The notes: generated from the letters alone by a model not told the origin. A DNA stretch of 55,000 nucleotides from Neocallimastix lanati (nom. inval.) (GCA_016946835.1 JACVTC010000043.1:455001-510000); one strand, 5' to 3'; counted from the first letter of the stretch, positions 39,635 to 51,457 are shown. Numbers and translations are program-made.

Positions 39635-40648
39635 GAATATAATTAAAAACAAATTGAAGAAAATAAAATATAATACAGTAAAATAAATAGTTGAAATATA
39701 AATATAAAGTACAGATTGAATAAAGTTAAATAAAATTTATTAAAATAAAATATATTATATTATAATATAACAAAATATAATATTATATATAAATTTTAAA
39801 AATTCATATAATTTATTTATAATTATAATTTATCATTTTAATTATCTTGATTATTAAAATATTCTCCTTTAATTTATAATATTTAAGATTCATATAAATA
39901 ATGACACAAATAATACTTTCAGTACACTGAAAATCAAATAAATATATAATATACAATTAGAAAATACACACTTTTATAAAATGCGCTTTTAAAAAAATTT
40001 TTTATTATTAAATGATATATATTTTGTATAATATATCAAATAAATTTTAAATTTTATATAATATATGTTTATATATTTATATATTTATTTAGTAATAAAT
40101 GATTTTTTATGACATTTTCATCGTTTATTATTAAATAAAATTGTAAAATTTATAATAATAATATACTTTTATTTTTATTGTTTATTTTTTATTTTATTTT
40201 ATTTTATTTTATTTTTTTTTTTTTTTTTTTTTTATTATATTATTTGCATTATATAATGTTTGATAACTTTAACGTCTTTTTTAATAAATATAAATTTAAG
40301 AACAAAAAAAAAAAAAAAAAAAAAATTAATTCTTATATATTTAAGTAAAATAATATATATACAATTTTTGTAGTTATAAAATATATTGATTGATATTGGT
40401 ATAAATATAAATTAATATTGGTATAATAACAATTTTTTTTTTTTTTTTTTAAATGCAAATATACTTTTTCTTTTTTATTTTTTTTATTATTATTTTTATT
40501 TTCATATTTTTTTTTTTAAATAGATATAATTTTTATAATAATAAATATACAATAATGATTTATATTGATAAGATAAAAAAAAATTTCCCTTATATATATT
40601 TACAATATATACAATCTGTATATAAGTCGAAAACCCTTTTCAAAAAAT
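39263..40648. other. A+T-rich stretch with tandem repeat units and a retroposed insertion
   Basis: About 39470-39760 holds roughly three degenerate copies of a unit 'aataaaatagt-gaatatgaatataattaaa-tacagattgaataaa', also present once in the SWEET-GH11 spacers (about 37885-37925). One copy carries the insertion described at 39531-39642. The rest is A+T-rich with T and A runs, including 40216-40235 and 40304-40325. A small Phe/Ile-rich open frame at 40453-40656 looks like low-complexity chance. Confidence 0.6.
39531..39642 (+). mobile_element. Short GC-rich retroposed insertion with poly(A) and 13-bp target-site duplication
   Basis: A 52-nt segment (39544-39595) is about half G+C, in striking contrast to its surroundings, and contains 'gcagctgcggagaaatcc' and 'tgctacggtcgtt'. 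It is followed by about 35 A (39596-39630). The 13-mer AATATGAATATAA flanks it at 39531-39543 and 39630-39642. Removing the insert restores a sequence matching the neighbouring tandem unit and the spacer unit at about 37888, so the empty site can be seen elsewhere in the window. It is probably the 3' end of a SINE-like or LINE-like RNA, 5'-truncated. I do not recognise the source. A GGA-GAAA-TCC hairpin with a GNRA-type loop is visible. Confidence 0.75.
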
Positions 40649-41077
40649 TTAAATAAGTGCATGTTTAATAGTAACAATTTTTTTTGTTTTCATAATTTTT
40701 GATTTCTTAATTATAAGGACATCCTTTGAAGAAGATAATGTCTTCTTAACAATAATTTTCTTTATAGTAACAGTACTCTTTATAAATTGATTCTTATTTT
40801 TAATGTAGATGTCATCTTTAACTTCCTTTGGTTCAGAAGAAACCTTCATATCAGAAATAGTATCTTTTGTTGGTTCATAATCTCCTTTAAATTCAGTGTA
40901 TAATTTATTTTTGTCATTTTCAGAAGGCTTGTTCATTTGCATTTGATATGCAAATAATGATTCATCATTCAAAAATTTAACAAAAAACATTACGGAGTAG
41001 AAAGTAAGGAAGATAAAAAATCCTTTGAGCGATATAAGCTTGATCAATAAAATAAACAGAATTATTGTTGAAACCAT
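40649..41077 (-). CDS. Predicted small membrane-anchored protein (142 aa), unknown function
   Basis: Residues 1 to about 36 are strongly hydrophobic and could form one or two membrane helices (MVSTIILFILLIKLISLKGF, then FIFLTFYSVMFFVKFL). A charged, hydrophilic stretch rich in Asp/Glu/Lys/Ser follows (about 37-95). The C-terminal 45 residues are an odd Lys/Ile/Val alternation (STVTIKKIIVKKTLSSSKD, then VLIIKKSKIMKTKKIVTIK), possibly an amphipathic beta-rich or membrane-associated tail. The composition is more balanced than chance A+T open frames, with Gly/Pro/Asp/Glu residues and a clean ATG after an A+T leader, so I think it is a real gene. I do not recognise a family. It could also be one exon of a longer gene. 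Confidence 0.5.
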   Translation of the reverse strand: MVSTIILFILLIKLISLKGFFIFLTFYSVMFFVKFLNDESLFAYQMQMNKPSENDKNKLYTEFKGDYEPTKDTISDMKVSSEPKEVKDDIYIKNKNQFIKSTVTIKKIIVKKTLSSSKDVLIIKKSKIMKTKKIVTIKHALI

Positions 41078-41528
41078 TTTTTATTTATTATTATTATTAT
41101 TTCTACTTTATAATACAATGAATAATTATGATACAAAATGATTTAAAATTTCTTTAAACAATTTATTTATTATTAATTTTTCCTTTTCGAAATTAATTAT
41201 TTTTTTTTAACATCTATTTAAATTACAGCGATATATTTCTTTTAATATGATAGAATATATAATTACACTTTATTTATATATATGTTATATATTTTTATAC
41301 TTTTTTTTTTTTTAAATTTTTTTAATTTTTGATATTTTTTTTATCATTGTTTTTACTATAAAAAGTTGATGTATCATAATTAATTATATAAATTAATTTT
41401 TAATTCTTAAATTAATTAATAATGAAGAACGTGTAGAAAAAAAAAAAAAAAAGGTGTTATTTTCTCTTTTTAAATACTTTTTTTTTTAATTAATTTTATT
41501 GAAAAATATAATTAAAAATATTTTATTA

Positions 41529-41580
<52 letters not shown>

Positions 41581-41944
41581 AAATAATAATAATTTACTAT
41601 AATAAATGAATTTAAATTTCCTTTTATTAATATATGTCACAAATATATTAATATTACATTAACTAATTATTAATTATTTTTAAAATCCAATAAAAAAAAT
41701 TATTTTTAAATTTTTTAAATTTAAAGTTTTATTATTTCATTTTTGTTATTAAATTATTAATAAATTTTTAGTTTAATTTTTTAATAAACTAAAAATTATT
41801 TTACATATCACATATTTATAAAATAAATTTTAATTATATTTTAATATGCATGCCTTTTTATTTTTAATGAATATATATAATTACAATCCATATATAATCA
41901 GGACTCAATTTAAAATTTTTGACTTTATTATTATAAATATTACT

Positions 41945-42061
41945 TTAAATATTATCATTAACATTATTGGAATGACCACAATATCCTATATAAACAAAAA
42001 CCTGGTTATTACAATGCTCTAAAACTAAATTTGAATCAAAAGAAGTAATTAAAATATTATA
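41945..42061 (-). other. Possible coding scrap (about 39 codons, minus strand)
   Basis: The minus strand reads ILITSFDSNLVLEHCNNQVF, then VYIGYCGHSNNVNDNI and a TAA. Composition (Cys, His, Gly, Gln) is unlike chance translation of this A+T-rich DNA, and G/C is locally raised. No start codon or clear partner exon was found. It could be a terminal exon or a gene remnant; chance is not excluded. Confidence 0.25.
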
Positions 42062-42946
42062 TCAATATTTAAACATGTTTTTTTTTATTAATAATAGAAT
42101 TTTCTTTTCCTTAACTGTAAACAATTTATGATTTTTTTTATATGAATTAAATATTGATATTATTAATAAATATATATAAATTTATAATTTTTTTTTCTAT
42201 ATATATATATATAATAAATAATATAATAAACCAAAATTTTCATAAATAAAATATTTATTATTATATTTACAAAAAAGAACTATCATTAATATAAATATAC
42301 TAATAAATATTTTTATTTATAAAAAGTTATTTTTTTTAATAAACTTCTCGAGTAATTGTTACTTAACTAATAATCAGTATAACTAAAAGATTGTACATCA
42401 ACTTATTAACTCTCTATAAATGTATAAAATAAAATGATATCAAAATAAGTTTTTTTTTAAAAAAAAAAAAATTATTATAAAATAAATAATAAAACTTTAA
42501 ATTTTATTTTTATGAAGAATTAAACTATGCAAAAAAAAAAATAAAAATAAAGTTAATATATATATAGCATTTTTTTCATCTATTTTTTAAATTTATTAAC
42601 ATATGAAAATATGTCAAGATTATAAACTTTTTCTTAATTTATTCAATACATAGATTTATAATTAAATAAATGATATACAAGTATCATTAATAATATTTTT
42701 ATTTTCAACCTTTTTATTAATAATATATAAAGTTTTTAAGATTAGTAAACTACATTATTACTAATCGAGATTTATTTTATTTTATTTTATTTTATTCTTT
42801 TTCTTTTTCTTTATATAGTTCATACCTTATATATTTTATTATTAATAATTTTTTTTTTTTAAATAAATGAAAGCGGACAAAAAAGGAGAGAAATTAAATA
42901 TTCTTTCTAACATTAATATTTTAACCTTTTTAGATTATAATTTTAT

Positions 42947-43035
42947 TTTTTCATTTTAATTTTTCATTTTAATTTTTCATTTTATTTTTTCATTTTATTA
43001 TTTCATTTTATTTTTTCATTTTAATTTTTGATTTT
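42947..43035. repeat. Minisatellite of 'ttttcattttaattt' type units
   Basis: The motif 'ttttTCATTTTA-TT' recurs about seven times with a period of 12-15 bp. No coding content. Confidence 0.75.
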
Positions 43036-43892
43036 AACTTATTTTAAAAAAAAAAATTTTTTTAAACATTAACATAAATTCTTTTTTATTAACTAATAAT
43101 GATTAACACAAATTTACTAATAATTTGCTAATTCATTAAATTGAAAATTTTATTATTAATTAATAATTATTATTTAGTTAATACTTTTTTTTTTTCTATT
43201 AAGACATTTTCATAAATCCTTAATTAAAAAAATTAATAATAATTATAATAATAATTAAATAGTTTATAATTGAATAATAAAATTTTTGAAAGGTTAAACT
43301 GTCAATATTTATTAGTTATTCTTTTTTTTTTAAAAAAAAAAAAAAAAAAATATAATTATTACTTAAAAAAGAAATTTTAATTTTTTTTTTTTTTTTTTTT
43401 TAGATTTTTTTTCATTTTATATTTTCAAAAGTATAAAACTTCTTATGAAAAAAGAAAAAGAAAAAAAATACATATATATATATTAAAACAAATTACTTAA
43501 TTTTATTATATACAAATGATTCAAATTTAAACAAATTATTTTTCTTTAATTAAAAATTAAGAACAAGAACGTTAATGTCTTAACCGTTCTCTATGATACA
43601 GAATAACTAACTAATTATTGAAAACAAATTGACAAAGAAAACTTTAATAAGAATATTTAAAAAAAAAAAAATATATATATATATATATGTATATATATAT
43701 TAATTATTAGATCGCTCTATTATTAATACAACGTTAATAAATATTATTTCATTTTTCAAATAAAATAAAATATTTTAAATTATTTCATTAAATTAATAAT
43801 TATATAACAATATAACAACATATTGTAATCTTTTTTCTTTTTATTTTTAAATATTGAAAGATTAACTTATATTATATATTATAATCAAATTT

Positions 43893-44048
43893 TTTATTTA
43901 TTTATTATTATTGATTTATTTATTATTGATTTATTATTAATTTGTTATTTATTTATTATTTATTTTTAATATTTATTTATTATTTATTTATTCATTATTT
44001 ATTTATTTATTATCATTTATTTATTATTTATTTATTATTTATTTATTT

Positions 44049-44088
<40 letters not shown>

Positions 44089-44165
44089 TTAGTTTGTTTA
44101 TTTATTTATTTATTTATTATTTATTTATTTATTAGTTTGTTTATTTATTTATTTATTTGTTTGTT
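43893..44165. repeat. (TTTA)n block with (TTTG) interruptions
   Basis: A long run of TTTA with ATT and TTTG variants. It yields a spurious Phe/Ile/Tyr/Leu open frame on the plus strand. Confidence 0.9.
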
Positions 44166-44400
44166 TGTTTTCATAAAAATATATAATAATAAAATATATA
44201 AAATATATAAAATGTATAAAAATTTATTTATTTATTTGTTTGTTTGTTTGTTTTCATAAAAATATATAATAATAAAATATATAAAATATATAAAATATAT
44301 AAAAATTTATTTATTTATTTGTTTGTTTGTTTGTTTTCATATAAATATATAGTAATAAAATATATAAAATATATAAAATATATTAAAATATAAAAATATA
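44150..44400. repeat. Three tandem copies of an 83-bp unit
   Basis: Each unit joins a TTTA/TTTG run to 'tcataaaaatatataataat' and 'aaatatataaaatatataaa'. The 'tcat' marker recurs at 44171, 44254 and 44337, exactly 83 bp apart. From about 44390 to 44620 it passes into a shorter repeat of the type 'aatataaaaatatataag' (about 18 bp). Confidence 0.85.
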
Positions 44401-44741
44401 TAAGAATATAAAAATTTATAAGAATATAAAAATATATAAGAATATAAAAATATATAAGAATATAAAAATATAAAATTATAAAATTATAAAATTATAAAAT
44501 TATAAAAATATAAAAATATAAAAATATACAGAATATAAAAATACAAATTATATAATATATTTAAAATATATAAAAATGTAAATATAAAAAATATAAGTAT
44601 ATAAGTATATAAGTATATAAAAATGATATTTTTTGTTTAGTGATATATACAATACAAAAAAAAAAAAAAAAAAATATTAAATTCATATTTAATATATATA
44701 TAATCATTTAATAGATTTATGATAGATCAATAAAAACTGTT

Positions 44742-44842
44742 TTATTGGTGGATTGTTCCTTTAATATATTTGAAAGAATAGAAAGAATAGTTCTCATTTG
44801 AGTTACCTAAAATTCCTTGGAAATCACTCAAATTTATATACC
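44742..44842 (-). other. Possible terminal exon or gene remnant (minus strand, 33 codons)
   Basis: Read on the minus strand, a TGCAG acceptor-like site is followed by YINLSDFQGILGNSNENYSF, then YSFKYIKGTIHQ and TAA. Local G/C and amino-acid diversity are clearly above the background. Another open stretch upstream on the same strand (about 45000-45160) reads KEYQSILKYIETISICIIKF and could belong to the same old gene. No start was found and I do not recognise the protein. Confidence 0.3.
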
Positions 44843-45555
44843 CTGCATTTTTTTAATAGATATAAATATTAAAAGAAAAATGAATAGAAAAAAATAATTA
44901 AAAACTCGGTTATGCTTTATACCATAGTCTATAAATATATTTTAATTATATATACATATATATGTAAAAATAATAACTTGATCATTTCATTTAACAATTT
45001 AGTTATTGTGATTCTTCATATTTATTTATAAATATAAATTGTGTAACTTTTCTAAATTTAATTATACATATTGATATTGTTTCTATGTATTTTAATATAG
45101 ATTGATATTCTTTTAAATTTTTTATAATTATAATAAATCCAAATTTTATTCATATATTTTTAGTACATTTGATTAACTTTTTTTAAAGTTGGTCAATTCA
45201 GAATTAAATTTACAATTCAATTTAATGTAGTACAAATATTTTAAATTTGATACAAATAATAAATATAAATATACAGAAATGTACTAGCGGAATTAGGTGG
45301 AAATTAATTGAATGTATGCCAAGTGTCTCAAACAATGCAATATTATATAATGATTTCTATATATATATAATATGATATAATATTATGAATGTATTACTAA
45401 TAAATTTAATATATTTGATTAATATATATAATTATTAAAAAATATTATTGACTACTTTTAATAAAGTTATTAAAGCAAAAATATTATCATATATATATAA
45501 AAAAAAAAAAAGGTAAATTTTTATAAATTCGATATTTATATAATTTTAGATAATT

Positions 45556-45640
45556 TATTTTTTTTTCTTTGTATTTTATAACATAAACTAATAAATTTTT
45601 TTTTTTTCTTTGTATTTTATAACATAAACTAATAAATTTA
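45556..45640. repeat. Tandem duplication of a 41-bp unit
   Basis: The unit containing 'ctttgtattttataacataa' followed by 'actaataaatttt' occurs twice in direct succession (starts 41 bp apart), about 160 bp before the TBC start codon, possibly inside its promoter region. Confidence 0.85.
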
Positions 45641-45800
45641 AAAATAATAAATTATTAATAAAATACTTTGTTAATATAATCTATATTTTTTTTTGTAACA
45701 TATTAACAATAAAAATAAAAAAATAAAATAAAATAAAATAAAATAAAACTTTTAAATAAAATCAATTACTCAATTAACTAATAAAAATAAAAAGATAAAA

Positions 45801-45976
45801 ATGGCGACAACTGTTGAAGATTTCAGAGAATTACTTAATGCCGAAACTCATATAGATATGGAGAAATTACGACAATTTTCTAAACATGGCATTCCTGATG
45901 AGGTAATATATGTAACATGGTAATAAGTAACTGAATTATTAAAATAATTCAATTAAAATAACTTTTGAATTAGAAA

Positions 45977-46047
<71 letters not shown>

Positions 46048-46504
46048 TGTATATTTATATATATATGTTACATAAATTTATCTCTTTTGTTTTTGTAAAA
46101 GATATATTATGTTTATTATATAAAAACTTAGAAAAATACTATTTAATAAATGATATATGTTTTTTATATACATATCTTGTTCAACATAACTAATATTTTA
46201 GAAGTTTATATCAGTCTGTTTACCTTTAATCATTTTTTAAAGACAAATGATAATTATAAAATTAATAATAATAATAATAATATATATAAATAATACTATA
46301 TGTATTTATAAATATTAAGGTAAGAGGTGATGCTTGGAAATATTTATTAGGTGTTGAACAACCAAATAAATGTAATTTAAATAATAATTTCAATTACCAA
46401 ATTTTTATTATAATTTTAATTTTATAATAATAATTTTTGGCACATATTCTTTTCTATTATTATTATTATTATTATAATTATTATTATATTTATTATTATT
46501 ATTA

Positions 46505-46552
<48 letters not shown>

Positions 46553-46964
46553 AATTAAAACAAATATAAGCTATTGAACTTTCTGTATTAAAAACTAAAT
46601 ATGAAACTTATAAACAGTATGATAAAATAAGTAATGAATTATTAAAACCAATAAGAGGAGAAGCTACAAGATATAGTAGAAGTAAAGAAAAATTTTTTAA
46701 ATCCAAGAATCTTACAACTACTTTAGTAAATGTAATATCTGTATACATAGATCACAACCGTACTGTAGATTATAATCTTGCTTTTATTCATTTATGTGGA
46801 CCTTTCGCATATTCATACGACAATGAATATGATATATATTATAGCTTCGAAAGACTTATGATTCTTTTAGGTGAGAATACTATAAGCATTTATTTGATAT
46901 TTGTTAACTTTTTATTTTATTTTTTTTATATATATATAGTTTTTAGAGTTTTTATTATTTATAT

Positions 46965-47011
<47 letters not shown>

Positions 47012-47508
47012 CTATCTATTATTTATTATTTATAATTATTATTATTATTATTATTATTATTGTTGTTGTTGTTGTTGTTGTTAGTGTTATTAGTGTTATT
47101 ATTGTTATTACTACTGTTATTATTATAGTACCATTAATTTATAATTTCTATATTATTTATATTATTCAATTATATTAAATATATATATATATATATATAT
47201 AGATGAATATAATACATTCCATGATATAAATGAAAGATTAGCTAGGTTTTTAATGAGATTTAGAATGATATTACCAGATTTATATAATCATTTTGAAGAA
47301 GAAGAAATTGATTTTAAAGAATGGGCAACTTCATGGTATTATATAATAATTTATATAAATATATTTATATATTATAAATATATATAATATTTATTTATAC
47401 CTTAAATTTTATATATTATTTTATTATTATAAATTAATAGGCTAAAATATCTATTAGCAAAAGAATTACCTTTAGATTGTTTAGTTAGATTATGGGGTAT
47501 GTTGTTTA

Positions 47509-47580
<72 letters not shown>

Positions 47581-48020
47581 TTTAGAGTTTTATAAATTTA
47601 TATGTTATTAAACTTTTATATTTTTTATATTATTTAAAATTTAGATACCTATTTTTCTATTGAAGAAGGTTTTGATTTGCATTTTTACGTCTGTTTAGGT
47701 AATTGTTTAGAAAAATATTAATTAAAATATTAATTATAAAAAGTATAAATATAATAATTAAAACCAAATTTAAATTCCTCTTTATAATTAGCAATATTAA
47801 AATATTTCAAGGAAGCACTGGAAGAATGTGAAAGTTCAGAAATTAGAGCATTACTATTACGTTTACCAGCAATGGATATGGATAGGGTATATTAAATAAA
47901 AATAAATAAAAAAGCTAATATATATATATATATTTGTATTATTAATGATATCTTTTTTTAAAAAAAAAAAAAAAAAAATTAATATTTAATATATATGAAA
48001 ATTAAATTTTTATGTTCAAA

Positions 48021-48066
<46 letters not shown>

Positions 48067-48145
48067 ATTTAATAATCAGATTATATCACAGGCTTTTACT
48101 ATAAAAAATGAAATAATGGCTGAACAATTATTAGAACCATATTAG
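45801..48145 (+). CDS. TBC-domain (Rab GTPase-activating-like) protein, 285 aa, 8 exons
   Basis: TBC proteins speed GTP hydrolysis by Rab GTPases in membrane traffic. Exons: 45801-45902, 46320-46371, 46571-46870, 47203-47335, 47441-47496, 47645-47698, 47792-47886 and 48080-48145; all introns are GT-AG and the frame joins without a break. Motifs: KHGIPDEVRGDAWKYLLG (residues about 28-45, TBC motif with the conserved W and LLG); IRGEATR (79-85), matching the arginine-finger motif IxxDxxR with Glu for Asp; VDYNLAFIHL at 118-127 where YxQGM is usual, so the glutamine finger (third position after Tyr) is Leu; DNEYDIYYSFERLM; and LPLDCLVRLWDTYFSIEEGF, the typical TBC end. The protein is little more than a TBC domain with a short tail (AFTIKNEIMAEQLLEPY). 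Loss of the Gln finger suggests altered or absent GAP activity. Intron 3 contains long TTTA/ATT/GTT microsatellites and intron 5 an (AAT)n run. Which TBC subfamily it belongs to is unclear to me. Confidence 0.85.
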
Positions 48146-49128
48146 AAAATAAGCAAAATAATAATAATTACTTTATTTTTCTTATTCTTCAACATTTTCA
48201 TTTCAATATAAAGTACATAAAAAAATGTTTATGTATATATATAAAATATTATAAGATAAAAATTATCTGTTTTAATATTAATATTAATTTTACAATTTTA
48301 AAGATTAAATAATTTCATTAATATATACTTTATAAGCATTAATAATAATTAAAGAATAAATAAATAAATTAATTTTTAAAAATAGATATATTATAAATAA
48401 TGATTTATTTTTTTTTTTTTTATTTATTTATTTATTTATTTATTATTGTTGTTATTTATTTAAAGTTTATAAGAAAAAATCACAAATTTTATAAATAATA
48501 ATTGACACTAATGAATGATTAATTAAAAAATATGTATTTTATATTTACTATGCATAATAAAAATTATAGAACAAATTAATAATTGATATATATAAAATTT
48601 TAAAAGCAATAATTTATTAATAATTAATAAAAAAATATTATAAAAGTTTGTAAATAATAGATAATATTACCAATAATTAACATTATATTTATTATTTGTA
48701 TGTGTATTTATATAAATTTATATATATAATTTATAAATTAACATTTTTGTTATTAAGTAAAAGAATAAACTAATATTGGTGAAATTATTTTTCTTTTTTA
48801 TTTTTAAAAAAAAATATTTAAAAAAATATATATGGATAGATAGATAAAATAATTTTGAATTTTTAATTTTATTAATATAAATTATATTAAATTTTTTAAA
48901 TTAAAAAATAATTTGAATAAAAATTTTTTTTTCGTTTAAAATCATATCATGCAATTTCTTAAATTATATAATAATAAATATATAATATAGATAAACAAAA
49001 AAAAAAAAAAAAGAAAGAGATGATATACTAAAATACAAAAAAAAAATAAAAATAAAAATAAAAATAAAAATAATAGAACAAAAAAAAAAAATTATTATTA
49101 ATTTAAGACTATCTTTATTTAAAAAAAA

Positions 49129-49168
<40 letters not shown>

Positions 49169-49270
49169 TTCATTAAATTATTATACACAATATTTATAGT
49201 ATAATCCTAATCATTCAAATAGAAGTACAAAAATATAAATTTAATATCACATTTCATTTCTTATTAAACA
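48146..49270. other. Intergenic stretch between the TBC and Josephin genes
   Basis: A+T-rich and without an open frame of interest; it contains TTTA and homopolymer runs (for example A at 49119-49145). Both flanking genes read rightward, so it should hold the TBC 3' end and the Josephin promoter. Confidence 0.6.
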
Positions 49271-49917
49271 ATGTCCAGAAGAGATTTTAAAAACAAAAAA
49301 AATATTGTTTTCGGTCATATATATCATGAAAAACAACACTTAGGATATTGTGCTAAAGTAACTATATATATCAATACATTTATGTTTATAAAATAATAAA
49401 ACTATAAATTATCTATTGAATATAATTCTAATATTTTATATAATTTATTTTATAAATTTATTATTATTTTTATTATTATTATTATTATTATTAAACTATT
49501 TCTTATACCTATAATGAAAATCAAAATATATTCAATTTTTAAAATTAACTCTGGGATTATCTATCTATATTATTAAAAAATGTTCTCAAAAAAAATAATT
49601 ATAATAATAATATAACAAGCATGCTTTAAATAATTTAGTAAACATTAACATAATTTGATAAAATTATATATGAATATTAAATGAAGGATATAATTTTGAA
49701 AGTCCAAAAATATTTTTATGAAACTAATTCAAATAATTGTTCAATATTAATATATACATATATATAGTTTCAAAAAGAAGAATTCACAATTGCAGATTTG
49801 GATAAAATATGTAAATTATTAAAAGTTCAATATGGAAGTACAAAATTTTTCAATCCTCATAAAAGTATTCTGTAAATATTGTCCTTATAATAAAAATATA
49901 TAAAACATTTTACTTTG

Positions 49918-49970
<53 letters not shown>

Positions 49971-50340
49971 TTCAATATATTTTAAAATAATTTCAAATTT
50001 ATATAGTTTCAATATTTTATGATACTTATTAAATAATTTACATAATTATATAATATATATTATATATTAAGTAAAACCGTAATTCTTGTATTAATAAGTG
50101 TATTTTATAAATTTTTATATATATATTATAATATAAATATTATAATAGACCTATAGGAAATTATGATATTAATGTTATTATGTGGGCATTAGAATCTCGA
50201 GGAAAAGAAATGAAATGGTTTGACAGTAGACACGCAGACGGTAAATAATGTTTAATATATTAATTAAAATATTGTAATATTATAAAATGGAATTTCATAA
50301 TATTTTTTCATATACATAATTTTTTATAAGTATATAATTT

Positions 50341-50416
<76 letters not shown>

Positions 50417-50455
50417 TTTTTTATTTTTTATTAAAATATTTTATTAAAATATAAA

Positions 50456-50503
<48 letters not shown>

Positions 50504-51457
50504 CATTGATGAATTAGATATAGATAATCTCTATGGCATTATAATAAATAAAGGGAGTACTGGGTCTGTATTTTCAAAGCATTGGTATACATTAAGACCT
50601 CTCTTTACAAGTCAAGATAAAATAATAATTCATGAAACTAAACGGAGACCGAAAACTCCACCCTCTCCTTCCCCTGAAGAAAACATAAATGAAATAAATA
50701 CGACAAATTCAAATTCAACAAATATTGATAATAATTCCAACAATAATATGGATAACAAAAATGACAATAATAAAAAAAATAATAATGATAAAGTCAATGA
50801 TAATAATATTGGTAGTGATAATAGTAATATTGTTAATAATATAAAAAATATTGAAGATGATGTTGATCATAACAAAAATAATACATCAACCATACCACCA
50901 AAAATTCCTTTATCCAGTACTACTACCACTACTATAACAAAGACAAATATAACTATAATTAATACTAACAATAATAATAGTAATAATAGTGGTAATAATA
51001 ATAATAATAGTAGCAATTGTAAAACCATTGAACTGGAACCCCTGCCAATTATTAATAATAATATAAATGGGGATGAAGAAGACGATAATGATTTTCCATG
51101 GTGGAATTTAGATTCAAAACTTGAAAATCCAATTCGATTTCTAGCCAAAGAAGATGTATGTAAAATAGAAATCATTTTAATATATAATATTTTAAAAATA
51201 ATAATAATAATAATAAGAAGAAGAAGAAGAAGAAAATGAAATAATATTTATAATTATAATAATTATAATAATAATTTTAAAATAATAATATTAATATTAA
51301 CCTATGAATCATCTTTATATAAATATATATATTTATTTATAAAATATTTTATATTATATTTAATATTAATTATCATCATCATAATCATCATCATCATCAT
51401 AATCGTAATTAATAATAATAATTTTAAATAAAATATTTTTATTTATTATTATTATTT

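Larger units (their letters stand above)
41078..45800. other. Repeat-rich intergenic stretch
   Basis: There is no intact gene. It includes an A run of about 47 nt (41531-41577), the ATTTTTCATTTTA minisatellite, a (TTTA)n block, the 83-bp triplicate, an 18-bp repeat block, a 41-bp tandem duplication, and two coding-like scraps on the minus strand (41945-42061, 44742-44842). The final part should contain the promoter and 5' UTR of the TBC gene. Confidence 0.6.

Noticed and set aside
43942-44259. Open frame of Leu/Phe/Ile/Tyr in the TTTA block
   Set aside because: Pure simple-repeat translation.
46858-47178. Plus-strand open frame rich in Ile/Val/Tyr within the TBC gene
   Set aside because: It reads from exon 3 into a microsatellite intron; the GT donor at 46871 and AG acceptor before 47203 give a clean TBC domain.
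50867-51175. Minus-strand 102-aa open frame with Leu/Val runs
   Set aside because: Antisense of the Asn-rich coding insert.
51156-51239. Read-through C-terminus of the Josephin gene ending in an Arg run
   Set aside because: Splicing at 51155 to 51500 supplies the expected final helix and strand of the Josephin fold; the Arg run is a microsatellite.
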